Below are positions 33,791 through 44,626 of a DNA stretch of 64,000 nt, piece by piece. Origin of the DNA: Viola odorata (Eukaryota; Streptophyta; Magnoliopsida; Malpighiales; Violaceae); contig OY829544.1 of assembly GCA_963691705.1 (NCBI GenBank), forward strand, positions 40,197,917 to 40,261,916, read 5' to 3'. Position numbers and translations under genes: made by a program. The notes below the pieces were generated by a model that worked only from the letters and a program-made list of their open reading frames with translations, was not told where the DNA came from and did not search any database. Every line of letters starts with the position of its first letter. Within the stretch, counting starts at the first letter, position 1.

Positions 33791-34545
33791 TGATACGGTT
33801 CAACTTCTATTTTGGAGAATTAGATTGAATTGATGAAGGAGCCGGATCTAGCCCTCTTGTGAGAGATTGGCAGCTTGGTCGGATGAACGAATGAAGGTGT
33901 GTTTAGTATTTTAATGGAGTATTTTAGGCAGCGGATAATATGAAGTGATGGATAAAGATGTATTTGAAGGAGTGCATATATTAACTTGAAGTAGAGAAAA
34001 CCCTCTTTGCAACTAAGGCAAAGCAACCTTTCTATGAAACTACAAGGACCTCTTGAGGCAAGGTCGTCCCTCTCACTAACATGTGTGAGCAACCCGGCTG
34101 GTTTGTTCAAGAAGAGATAGTGCGGCTTGAAGAGCCCTAGGAAACCCTAAGATTAAACCCTAAATTAACTTAAACTAATTGGCCTTAGATGAAGATTCAC
34201 TTAATTCAAAGACAAGCTATAAAAGAGGTTATGTCCTTCTATTTATAGCTTGTAGCTTATGACAATAAAAACACCCTAAATTACCCTTGGACAAAGGGGT
34301 GGGACGTCGGGCTTGGAAGATGGGCCTTGGGGCTGGCCTCTTGGGGAGCGCAAGGCTTGGAGGCAAAGGCGAGTGTGTGCTGCTCATGGGCCATGCGCTC
34401 CTTGCTTAGCCAAGGCTGGGGCCTTTCTTCAAGGATGGCGCGGGCTAGACGGATAATCTCATGACTTGGGAGGGTTGCGGGAGTTGTCATGCCTTGCGCG
34501 GCCAAGTCATGAGAAGATGCGCCTAGAGCATCCGTGCTCGTATCA
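33791..34545 (-). repeat. 3' LTR of the TR-GAG-like element (755 bp)
   Basis: On the minus strand starts TGATACGAGCACGGATGCTC and ends AGTTGAACCGTATCA. It carries a plant TATA-like GCTATAAATAGAAGG on the minus strand (near 34240-34255). The gag-pro reading frame extends into it. Confidence 0.92.
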
Positions 34546-34559
34546 TCTCCTCCCCCTTC
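34546..34559 (-). promoter_or_regulatory. Polypurine tract of the TR-GAG-like element
   Basis: Minus-strand GAAGGGGGAGGAGA lies directly before the LTR start TGATACG. Confidence 0.9.
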
Positions 34560-37033
34560 GAGGAGATTCTTCCTCGAATCTAAGGGTGAGAACCTTGTGA
34601 ACTCAGCAAGAGAAACTTTGGGCAGCCACTTGAAGATCCACAACAACAATTGGCCTGATGGTGCGCGATGGAGTTTAACCACCAAAGATGCGATGTTCCT
34701 GTTACCTAGCACAAGATTAGAGATAACACTAGAGGAAGAAGGGTTAGTGTTAGTGAAATCCAAGTAAGGATCTTTAAACCGGCCAAGAGGGCATGGGTTA
34801 AGGAAAGGATTTTCACCTCTCACCACATTCCTTACGGCATATAAGTTTACTTGTTTGGGTGCCCTTTGGTCACTGTTTTCACTCGGTACACGCTTACTGT
34901 TTTCATGTACGCTATTTTCCTCAATCTCTCCCCTCACTTTCTTCTCCCCACTCATCTCATTCTGAAATTTATGTGTGGTTGGAAGCGCAAAAGTGCCACA
35001 CGCCTCAGAGAGCTTGACTTGGTCTTTATATACTTCGGAGGGAGGTAAGGGTTGTATAAGAAACTTTCGGCCCAAGTGTTGGAATTTGTATGTGTTGTGG
35101 AATTCGTCGTGGACAAATCTCTTGTCAAATTGCCATGGCCTACCAAGTAGCAAATGGACAAAATGCATTGCTTCCACATCACAAGTTCTTTCATCCACAT
35201 ACTCATCAATTGCGAAGGGAATGGTCACTTTCTTAGTCACTTTAACGGAGCTGCCATCGTTAAACCAATTAAGAACATAGGGTTTAGGATGTTTGATGGT
35301 GGCTAATCCCAAAGAGTGGACGAGGAGTGCACTTGCCATGTTAGTGCAGCTACCATTATCAACCAAAATGGAGATCACCATGTCATTGGCTACACCGCGA
35401 GTGAGAAAGAGGTTGTCTCTTTGCTCTACTACCGAGTCTTCCACTTTAGGCTGAATGCTCAAAGTGCGCCTAACTACCAAGGGGGACTTCCACTCGAGTC
35501 ATGAACAAATGCGGGGACTATTTTTTGTAGACCCTCGGTCTCATCATCATCGCTAACTACCTCTCCACCTTCCTGCAAGATCACTATCCTACGGTTAGGG
35601 CATTCAACCCTCATATGGCCTTTTCCGCCACATTTAAAGCACTCAATGTTCCTATGTGGAGTCCTAGAGTTAGGGTTAGTGTTTGGGTTAAAGGTAGGTG
35701 TATTTGCCGAACTTGGTATTGTGCTTGGGTAGGTATTTTGTTTAGCGGGAAATGAGGTCTGTTTAGTGTCTAGGTTGTGTTTAGGTGAAGAAGATGTAGA
35801 ATCCCACGCTGGTTTAAAAATAGAAGAGGAATTGAAAGGAGGTCTCGGTTTAGCACTTACTTGTTTCTCAATTTTTAATGCTAAATGGAACATGTCTTCC
35901 AAGGTGTCATAATGGTGGAAGTCAAGTTGATATGAGATGTCCTTGTGTAGGCCAGCCATGAAGCGTGCCATTGTTTCTTCCGCCGTCTCATTCGTACTCG
36001 CCAGCATCAAACAAGTCAGCATCTCGTGATAGTAATCACTCATGCTACGGGAACCTTGATACAAATGTTAGAGGCGCTGGTGCAAATCACGGATGTAATA
36101 TGGAGGCACAAACCGACTCCTCATCTTATATCTCAATTCTTCCCAAGTCGCAATAGGCGGTCTGCCTTCAAATCCTTGTGTCACACAAAGGCGATCCCAC
36201 CATTGTATAGCTAAACCTGTGAACTCTACAATAGCTAACTTCATTTTCTTTGTCTCGGAATAATTGTAACATGCGAACAACCTATTCACCTTGTTCTCCC
36301 ACTCACAGAAAGTATCCGGGTCATCCTTACCTTCGAAGTTAAGGATGGACAACTTGATACTAGAGAGGTTGCTATCCACTCTCTCTTCATTGTTCTGATT
36401 ACCCCGCTGCTCATATACCTCCTCATGATCAAACCGTTGAGCATTGTTAGCATGCTCATAGTGAGGTGGAGGACGTGGTCTAGGTCTGTCATAAAGATGT
36501 GGAACGTAGGTATTGGCTTGGTGTAGGGGAACGACTAGGTGATTGGCGATTTAGTGTTGGGTAGGCATTTGTGGCTGTCTAGGTGCCACTGTTTATGCTA
36601 CGGGTTGGGGATTGGGTGGAGATGGTTGTCTTGTGTCATATTGGTGTGCGAAGGGTTGGTGTGAGAAAGAGGGCCGGGGGCCTCATCCTCTTGGCTATGG
36701 TGGCTAGCAGCTCTATCTCTATCCGTGCGATCATGTGTTTGGGGCATGGCGTAATAATCAATGCTCGTAGGATCATTTGGATGTGTTGTTTGGTGGTAGT
36801 ATGTGGCTGGTAGGAAATTTGGAGGTCGATAGGATGGATGTGGGGGGGTGGGTGTAGACACTTGTGCCGCTAGGGCAGCAATGGAGGCATGCCAACATGG
36901 TCTTGGTGTCTTGCTCTTGTTTCGTTGCCTTGTGCTGCAAGTCAATCATATGTTGTTTAGTCTCATCCAATTGGACCGTAAGAGAGGCCATGGCCGGATT
37001 TAAGGTAGAGGATTCATCTGAACCATCACTCAC
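34560..37033 (-). pseudogene. gag-pro of the TR-GAG-like element (chromovirus-like)
   Basis: Order on the minus strand: N-terminal helical stretch (about 37033-36900), Pro-rich linker, capsid-like retrotrans_gag domain (about 36380-35860; WWDRLC, RRFVPP-type MRSRFVPPYY, MARFMAGLHKDI), CCHC knuckle CFKCGGKGHMRVEC (about 35640-35600), protease with VDNGSCTN in place of D-S/T-G, then LLLGRPWQFD. Breaks: frameshifts near 36910 and near 35490, in-frame TAAs near 36510 and at 36065-36067. Gag forms the particle and protease matures it. Otherwise it is fairly well kept for a dead copy, consistent with recent selection on gag. Confidence 0.88.
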
Positions 37034-38342
37034 GTGTGTGTCGTGGTGAGATATAGAGAAATGTACCTACAAAAAGACACAAACGCAATTGAAATTGATA
37101 AAAGGGTTAGTCCCTCCCTCACATGTGTCACTCGTGTTTCACACTACACTATAATATTCTCTCAATCCTCACACATACTCTTATCTTCACACCAAAGCCA
37201 ACGCTTAAGCTAACAATGACTCTAAATCAAGTGAAAGCACGCGGACAACAAAGACAACAAGGGCTAGAAGGAAAGGTGAGGAAAACCTAATCAATGTTCA
37301 AGTAGGAGAAGCTTGATTTGAACACTAAGAAGGTTTGGAGTAGAAATGTGATGGAGAAACAAAGAAAGAAAAACCAAGGACACAAATGAAAACTAGCTCA
37401 AAAGGAAAACGAAAAAGAAAGGAAAGAAAAGAATTTAAGGCCGTAGCTTGTAAAAAGATGAACCAAATGCCAACTTTCCAAAATAATATATTTGATGTAA
37501 CTACTACACTTCTAATGCAAACATACACATTTGTCTCTTGCTTTGACTCACTTGTATTCTTCTTTTTCTTTTTCTTTTTAATTGAGGGATTTAATTTACT
37601 CTTTTTCCCTTCTTTTCTTTTCTGCTTTTGTGCTTCTTCTTTTTTGTAAGTGCAAGAGAGCTCAAGGAGTGTATGACAAGTATTTTGATGTTGAGAAGTG
37701 AAAGACAAGTAGTTGAAAAACAAAAATTATTTTTCACCAAAAGCCAATTTTTTTGATTGTATGACAAGTAGTACGAAAGTGTATGACAAGTATCAATTGA
37801 TTTCTGAATGAAAAGTAGTGGCAATGTGTATGACAAGTAAAAGGGAGGCTAAGTGTGTTGCCTTAGGGTCTGCTAGGGGAGAAAAGTTAGAGTAGTGAGC
37901 AAGCTGAAATGCTTGGCTCACAATGAGAGTGATGTGGCTGGCTAGGAGGTGAGCATGAAAGTTGGGTCACTTAGCTAGCAAACAAGTAGTCCACATGGCT
38001 CTCATGGCCACCATAGGAAGCTCGAATAATCACAGTAGCAAATAATACCAAGAAGATAAAGATTTAGGTCACACTAGCACCATAAGCACTAAACAATTCA
38101 GCAAAAGTGTTTGTGCAAGATCAAATCACTAGAAAATAAACTTTTGACCAAAAATCAAAATTGCTTGGATTGAAATGTGATTACAATCGACGGTAGGAAA
38201 AAATGTTTCCACCATAGATATGGAAGCACAAGGTGTTTGAACCGTGGAAATGGCAAGAAAATGATGATTTTCAATATAGAGGAACGACCATGAAAAAGTA
38301 GAAAAGAGAGAAAAAAATCAGCCAACCTAGAGGACGATTGGA
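37034..38342 (-). mobile_element. 5' leader of the TR-GAG-like element
   Basis: Noncoding. Contains at least five copies of (GTG)TATGACAAGTA between 37668 and 37842, a CT/GA-rich stretch (about 37555-37645) and no domain. The leader would carry packaging signals. Confidence 0.7.
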
Positions 38343-38354
38343 GCTTCGCTACCA
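38343..38354 (-). promoter_or_regulatory. Primer-binding site, initiator-Met tRNA type
   Basis: Two bases inside the 5' LTR the minus strand reads TGGTAGCGAAGC, which matches TGGTATCAGAGC (complement of the tRNA-iMet 3' end) at 9 of 12 positions. This is where minus-strand DNA synthesis would start. Confidence 0.75.
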
Positions 38355-38356
38355 CT

Positions 38357-39114
38357 TGATATGGTTCAGCTTCTGTTTTGGAGAAGTAGACCGAATTGAT
38401 GAAGGAGCCGGATCTAGCCCTTTTGTGAGAGATTGGCAGCTTGGTCCGATGAATGGATGAAGGTGAGTTTAGTATTTTAATGGAGTATTTTAGGCAGCGG
38501 ATAATATGAAGTGATGGATAGAGATGTATTTGAATGAGTGCATATATTAACTTGAAGTAGAGAAAACCCTCTTTGCAACTAAGGCAAAGCAACCTTTCTA
38601 TGAAACTACAAGGATCTCTTGAGGCAAGGCCGACCCTCTCACTAACATGTGTGAGCAACCCAACTGGTTTGTTCAAGAAGAGATAGTGTGGCTTGAAGAG
38701 CCCTAGGAAACCCTAAGATTAAACCCTAAATTAACTTAAACTAATTGGCCTTAGATGAAGATTCAGATAATTCAAAGACAAGCTATAAAAGAGGCTATGT
38801 CCTTCTATTTATAGCTTGTAGCTTATGACAATAAGAACACCCTAAATTACCCTTGGACAAAGGGGTGGGACGCAGGGCTTGGAAGATGGGCATTGGGGCT
38901 GGCCTCTTGGTGAGCGCAAGGCTTGGAGGCAAAGGCGAGAGTGTGCTGCTCATGGGCCGCGCGCTCCTTGCTTGGCCAAGGTCGAGGCCTTTCTTCAAGG
39001 ATGGCGCGGGCTAGACGGATAATCTCATGACTTGCGAGGGTTGGCGCGGGAGTTGTCATGCCTTGTGAGGCCAACTCATGAGAAGGTGCACCTAGAGCAT
39101 CCGTGCTTGTATCA
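38357..39114 (-). repeat. 5' LTR of the TR-GAG-like element (758 bp)
   Basis: Homologous end to end with 33791-34545: same TGATAC...GTATCA-type ends (TGATACAAG start, CCATATCA end on the minus strand), with visible scattered substitutions. Confidence 0.92.
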
Positions 39115-39119
39115 TACGT
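39115..39119. repeat. Target-site duplication TACGT (right)
   Basis: Perfect match with 33786-33790. Confidence 0.93.
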
Positions 39120-40634
39120 GCACCTAGCATTAGTATCGTACCACTTCGGGTAAGGAGGTCATATAGGTTGGATCGGGGTTGGTGCAATTTACTCGTAAAT
39201 TTCCTCCAAAGGAACGGGAAGAGGTGGTAGCGACTCCCGGTTCCAATGGGTGTTTTGGTTCTTTTGTGGGATTTGTGGTAGAGGTGGCGGGTAAGGTGGA
39301 AATGGTGTGGCGTAATGAGGAGCCACGTTAGCAAAGAGCATCAATGGTGAAGGAAAAAATGCGGGTTTATATGGTGAAGGGTATGACGGTGGTGGAAAAT
39401 AAGGTGGCCTGTTGCTAGGCTGGTGAGAGATAAAGTTGATCTCTTCTTTTAAGATAGGCGCCATTTTGGGTGTGGAAATAACAATCCTTCTGGACTTGAT
39501 TCCCTGCTCAACTCTCTCTGCTACAAGGACCATGTCGGAAAAGCTACTCGACGAATTGGAGATGAGATAGGTGTAATAAGGAGCTTTGAATGTATTGACA
39601 AAAATTGATATGAGCTCCTTGTCGTTTAAAGGAGGAGAAATTGTGGCAGCTAGTTCTCTCCACCTCTGGGCGTAAGCTTTCACTGATTCATTGGTCCTCT
39701 TCTCAAGATCCTGCAGATCAGAACGGTTCGATGCTACTTCCATGTTGAACTTGTATTGCTTAAAGAAGGCGTCAGACAAGTCTCTCCAGGTCTTGATTCT
39801 AAATATGTCCAGACTCATGTACCAAGTCAAGGCATGCTTGGCCAAACTCTCCCTGAACAAGTGGATCAACAAAGGTTCATCATGTATTACCTCGGACATT
39901 TTGTTACAGTAGATTTTGAGGTGAGTTCTAGGGCACTCAATTCCAGTGTACTTTTTGAGTTTTAGAATCTTGAATTTTTGAGGCATTGTGATTCCCGGCA
40001 CCATGCACATATCGACGGGACCCTTAGGGTCAAAGGGATTAGTTCCTTCGATCGCCCTCAACCTCTCTTCCAAAAGGCTCAACCTGTCAATATTCGGCCC
40101 TTCTATTCTAACGACGCCAAGACCAACGGTAGACGGATATCCAAAAGATGACTGAAGCTGACTCTGATCGATGCCAAGAGGTCGGGTTCCCGAAGGTCCA
40201 GGGATCGTGACTTGAGAAAAATGGCCCTGAGATGGGTGAAAATAAAAGGACTCTTGTTGAACCTTGTTCTTGCCAAACGCGAGAGTGGACTTAGCCAAAG
40301 GGAGATAAAGAGGCGTATCACCCTGTCTAATCGCGCCAATTTCAGCAGGCATAGTGAGTGGAAGGTGGCTGGGATTAATGAATGGATCCTACCACTTCCA
40401 CGGAGCTTCAACAATGGATGATGGTTGGGTTGATGAGGGACCTACTGGAATAGATGAAGAGGCAGACCCTACTATCTGAGCGGTAGAAGGATAGAAGCCG
40501 AGCGGAAAATCCATTATCGCCTCAGTTCGTTCTTTTTTGGCTTGCAGTGCCCTTTCTGTAGCGGCCTAAACTTGTTCTTCTAATTCCACTTCTCTTGCTT
40601 TCAATGCCTCCTCAGTTTTATCATGTTCTGCCAT
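39120..40634 (-). pseudogene. Ogre/Tat gag (N-terminal and central part) of element 2
   Basis: Starts ATG at 40634 (MAEHDKTEEALKAREVELEE, a charged helix). The capsid-like core contains FFKQYKFNMEVASNRSDLQD, RWRELAATISPPLNDKEL and NSSSSFSDMVLVAERVEQGI, typical of the Tat/Ogre Gag. In-frame stops are seen near 40568 and 40390, at 39189-39191 (TAA) and near 39160 (TGA). The frame continues at 33785 after the inserted element. It is preceded by no recognisable LTR up to 41870. Gag would form the particle of the element; this copy is decayed. Confidence 0.9.
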
Positions 40635-41869
40635 TTTTCGTGTTTGAAGTCTGGTTATGTAGAGCCTGTGGGGAATAGATCGCTTTTTGGGAGTTATTTT
40701 TAACCTGAAAAATAAACAAGTGAAAAGGAATAGTTGTAAGTATAATCAATAATTAATATACATGTGAAATGTAATCTCGAGGTCTCCACACTGCAAGAGA
40801 AAGAGAGGGGTGAGCATGATAAAAGCAATAATGTAGACAGAATATAAAAATCGTAAAAATTGGAGAATTATGGCAAATCAAAATAAACGCATATTAATAT
40901 GATACATATGCTGGGGTGACTTCGACTATTTCTAACTGGCTGAAGGGCTCCCAGACGATACCATAAAATTAGTCCCTCTGTAAATGGATACTTACTGAAT
41001 CATAAAAGGAATCGGGGCGGTCAATCCATTTAGGGGTTCGAGTCCGAGTGAAAGCTTCTATGTACATGGCCTTCGGCCGCGTCCAAAATCTTCATGTACT
41101 TGGTATGATCCAGGAATGAAATTTGTGTACAGTAGTTAAAATATGGTCAATACAAGTAGGCCGAATCACCGCTAGTGTCAATTTTGTTGATGCAAGGGCT
41201 ACAATTGGGAATACAATTAACAATCAGTGAAGTTAAACAAATGATATCACAAGGACGATGAATTTTACTAAATTATAATAAAAAATGTCACCTAAATATA
41301 TATTTCTCATCTATGACTTCACCTAGTAAACCATAAAGTCTTATGATCCATTACATTTGTGAACACCAAATCCACTTCAATTGCTAGGAAAACCATAAAC
41401 ATTGGATTATAAATCCATTTTGCTGCTACAACATAAAGGAAGAAACCAAAACATGGAGTTGTATTTCAATTACTTCAACTAATAATACTTAAGTGACCTT
41501 AACACATTTTCCTTTCTAATTGGAACTATAGTTGTAACTAATGTAACAGACTTCCCAACAATAACCTTACTAACTAGTTACTCCAACTATAAGTCCTACA
41601 GTTACGAATGACATGTCTTCTACCTTACCATGGTGGAATGACTAAGGGGCGTATACTGGCCTATAATGCGGCCCATTATCAAGTCCAATGAAAAGAAAAG
41701 TTACATGCAGGATTTCGAAAGGGAAAAAATGTTGAACAATTAACGAAATGTCAATCCTTGGGGGGTCATCACATAAAGAGCTTCCTTTATGTGTTACACG
41801 ATTGGAAGTAATTCATATATACAGTCAATTGATGGTAATCAAACAAATATTAAGTGATAATCCTTGAAC
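40635..41869. other. Region upstream of the Ogre-like gag, no gene recognised
   Basis: Presumably 5' leader of element 2 and flanking DNA. No LTR resembling 22460-24192 is found, so the 5' end of element 2 is missing or strongly diverged. AT-rich from about 41200 on. Confidence 0.5.
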
Positions 41870-42106
41870 CTGGGGGTAAGGATAATCTGAGAATCTTCTC
41901 CGATGGGATGGTGGTCGTCCATGCTGCAGCTACACCTGCAAGATGCCGGAGAGAGTCCCCGGTGCAGACACTCCGACAATCAAGTTAGTGTTTATAATTA
42001 TAAGTGGGGTAAGCAGAGCAAAAGTAGTAGAAGGTGAGAGTGAATTTTGACAGAGTTTAGGCTTGTGTTTTTGTGTTTAGACCTACCTGAATTATCTTTT
42101 GGGGGG

Positions 42107-42114
42107 TATTTATA
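42107..42114 (-). promoter_or_regulatory. Antisense TATA box (left region)
   Basis: Minus-strand CTATAAATACCCC, the counterpart of 54284-54291. It points left, away from the gag-pol element. Confidence 0.55.
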
Positions 42115-42375
42115 GGCCACTAGACCCTGGTAGCTTTGATAGCTTGGTACCGGGGAGTCTGAGGCACCAGGTATGGGAATATGCACCATGTCATGCCGAA
42201 CGGGACCCCCTCACTGATGTCGACCACACCGGTAGTAGGGAAGGTGAAGTGTCGGGTAAACATGGCCCGGATAGTAGGTTATGGGACGAAGGTTCTGAGC
42301 TATGACTATAAGCTTTTGGTTCCGGGGCCCGAGTAAAGACTAAAATGCCCAGGGGGGTACATTTTGGATTATCAT

Positions 42376-42417
42376 AAGCCCAACCAAAAACAAGCCCGAG
42401 TGTTTAACAAGGGCTTC
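42376..42417. repeat. ~42-bp recurrent motif, copy 1
   Basis: AAGCCCAACCAAAAACAAGC then CCGAGTGTTTAACAAGGGCTT. The ends AAGCCC and GGGCTT are inverted, so it could fold as a hairpin. Further copies: 43414-43455, 54618-54657, degenerate 44309-44351 and about 56112-56150. Confidence 0.85.
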
Positions 42418-42652
42418 CTTTACTCTTTCTGATCCAGGTTTTTGAAGAGTTCTGATATCCCTTTTGAGGGTTAGGTGGCTTCTCCTAATAAGTGCTAGTT
42501 ATATACCATAATGGTTGAGACGCCTCATGTTCCCGAATACCACTCATGATTTCAGATTTCCAAGATAATTCATCAAGCGTGAGGAAAGCAAAATCCTCCA
42601 CCAATTGGCAAATTTTAGCAAATGAAACGCCCCACATATGTAAATTAGAGCC

Positions 42653-42660
42653 TATAAATA
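42653..42660 (+). promoter_or_regulatory. TATA box upstream of small ORF b
   Basis: GAGCCTATAAATATCC, about 120 bp before the ATG at 42772. The right-hand homologue of small ORF a has GAGCCTATAAATTAGG. Confidence 0.65.
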
Positions 42661-42771
42661 TCCACTCTCATTAAACAGAATCCTCAAGCTTTTCCCTTTT
42701 CAATAAAATTCTCTTACCACTCTTTTTAGCACCTCTTTCTCATAGCCCCTTCACATAATAAGATTGTTCAA

Positions 42772-43042
42772 ATGTCATTCCAAGAAAACCAGTCACAAAA
42801 TGAGAATGCTCAAACGTCAATCGAAAAGACCTAATTTTTCTAAGGTTGAGGCGGCTAAAACTTTTGAAACGATGTTCTTTGCGACGTTTAGCATTCCTCT
42901 TGATTCAATTCCTCCAATCCCGCCTATTGTAATCGAGACAGAGGTAACACAGGGGAATGGTGAACTTTTCCCTCATATTTTACCCTTCATGTCTGGTGAA
43001 GGGATTCCGACCGTGAGGGTGGTCTTGCAATTCTTCCACTGA
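42772..43042 (+). pseudogene. Small ORF type b, frameshifted copy
   Basis: An ATG at 42772 opens 20 codons. The homologous part lies in another frame: VEAAKTFETMFFATFSIPLD. It aligns with TEASKSFYDALATFSSKG of the intact copy at 56425-56835 (shared E-A-x-K-x-F and A-T-F-S), and both continue Pro-rich and acidic. Unknown function. No family recognised. Confidence 0.45.
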
Positions 43043-43413
43043 AAGATGAAGTAAAGACTTTCGCATCCGCTTAGAAGCAAAGAAATGAGAGCAGGAATCA
43101 GGAATCAGAGGGAAGCAGTGGAATGAGGAAAGAAGGTCGGATGGACTCGTTTCCCATGGAGGGAGAATCATGTGTGCCCTATAGCTTGTGGAATGAAATC
43201 CTGCCTTCCCAGTAAAGGAACCTAACATCCCATCTTCCTTACTGGATGAAGATTAGTCTTAATAATATATTACTCACTATATTCCCGTAGGTCTTCAGTA
43301 ATGTGTTTCTCTGTTTTATAAATGTCATGTTCCGGGTTTTCTTTACTTTCCATGCTTTCTTTTCTTTTAAGACGCTTGATAACTGCCTAATAAATCCGGG
43401 ACATAATATTACC

Positions 43414-43455
43414 AAGCCCAACTGAAAACAAGCCCGAGTGTTTACCAAGGGCTTC
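43414..43455. repeat. ~42-bp recurrent motif, copy 2
   Basis: AAGCCCAACTGAAAACAAGC then CCGAGTGTTTACCAAGGGCTT. It differs from copy 1 at three positions. Confidence 0.85.
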
Positions 43456-43739
43456 TTATACTCTTCTTGGGCTTGATTTATTGAGGGCTCCTTGCCTTGA
43501 TTCTCCTATTTAATTTTGCACTCCTCCCTCTCTGCTTGCTTGACATATCACTGGATGGATCTGAAGCGGTTAATAGTGCTTTAACTGCTGCTTCAAAGTG
43601 CTAAAAACACTTTTACATTTTTTTTTTGAGGCAATGAGTCTGTGTACTTATACATTAACCTTTTCTCTTCTTCGATTTTCCCCACTGGCATGCCTTCTCC
43701 TTTAATTTATTCTTGTATTCATCTATTTTCTCTTATATC

Positions 43740-44138
43740 ATGGATGAGCTGATCATGAATTATCTTCTTTCTACCGCTTCATTTGTAAAGCGTAATGTTA
43801 CGACGGACGCTTATGTCTTAGAGCGTATAATGACCAGAATAGCTGAAGATATTTGCCAACTAGAGGTTATGCTCAATCCATTAGTGGTCAGGCGTGATAT
43901 GACATGCGAAGAGGATGATGACCCCCTAGAGGTAGTTTCTAAGACCACCACTTCCATTTCCCATGTTCATGTTGCCATTAACATGTTGAAAAATAAGAGA
44001 GCTTTGCTGGAGTGTTGACTGAAAGGGGTAAAGGCTTCTTCTCTGGAGATGACCTCTATCACTGATGCTTTAAGGGAAATTCCCTACTCATGTCATGACC
44101 ATGATGATGGTGATGATGATGATTTCCCCTCCCCCTAA
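43740..44138 (+). pseudogene. Small ORF type a, copy with one stop
   Basis: MDELIMNYLLSTASFVKRNV; 132 codons to TAA 44136 with one internal TGA (44016-44018). Homologous to the intact 125-aa ORF at 55574 (shared MD-x-L-x-x-N-x-LLS, EDI-x-L-x-x-ML-x-PL, VSK, S-I-x-x-x-x-V-x-I-x-ML). Predicted mostly helical, with an acidic tail (DDGDDDD). Identity is low, roughly 35-40 % by eye, yet length and start are kept. Function unknown. Confidence 0.55.
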
Positions 44139-44394
44139 ATAGTGCTTTCTATATTTTCATTTTGTCTATTTTCTTGTAGATGTTGCATGGCTTGCAATAA
44201 TCATAAAGAATATCTTAAAAGAATTTCGTATGACACACCTGTCAAGTTGCATGTGAGGATACCGCTTGCCCAAGCCGGAACACAACATTACCAATTTCGA
44301 AATATCTTAAAGCTCAACCGAAAACGAGTCCGGTATCACTAACACAAGCTTGTCCAAACCAAATAAATGGGTCTGGTATCCCTACTAATTAATT

Positions 44395-44594
44395 NNNNNN
44401 NNNNNNNNNNNNNNNNNNNNNNNNNNNNNNNNNNNNNNNNNNNNNNNNNNNNNNNNNNNNNNNNNNNNNNNNNNNNNNNNNNNNNNNNNNNNNNNNNNNN
44501 NNNNNNNNNNNNNNNNNNNNNNNNNNNNNNNNNNNNNNNNNNNNNNNNNNNNNNNNNNNNNNNNNNNNNNNNNNNNNNNNNNNNNNNNNNNNNN
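44395..44594. other. Assembly gap (200 N)
   Basis: Exactly 200 N, a conventional gap size. It hides the region between the LTR-like sequence and gag, where PBS would be expected. Confidence 0.99.
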
Positions 44595-44626
44595 AAAGCT
44601 CTGCTCCCTTAAAAATTCGGAGGATT

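Larger units (their letters stand above)
33791..39114 (-). mobile_element. Complete TR-GAG-like non-autonomous LTR retrotransposon (5324 bp)
   Basis: Two LTRs (33791-34545 and 38357-39114), PBS, PPT and perfect TACGT duplications define a complete insertion. The internal 3.8 kb on the minus strand encodes Gag and protease, then runs directly into the PPT. RT, RNase H and integrase are absent. Such gag-only elements (TR-GAG type) must borrow these enzymes from autonomous relatives. Gag type is the chromovirus-like one with a CCHC knuckle, unlike the Tat gag into which it inserted. LTRs differ by scattered substitutions and a few indels, so the insertion is not very recent. Confidence 0.93.
41870..44394 (+). 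mobile_element. Tat LTR-like/5' region upstream of the plus-strand gag
   Basis: Homologous in layout to 54060-56200: a block with ACCTGCAAGATGCCGGAGAG and GCAGACACTCCGACAATCAA (about 41935-41985), a minus-strand TATA box (42107-42114), the ~42-bp AAGCCCAAC motif (42376, 43414 and a degenerate copy at 44309), plus-strand TATA boxes and two small ORFs. The two regions are too different to be the LTR pair of one insertion. True LTR borders cannot be set because of the N gap and the divergence. Confidence 0.55.
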
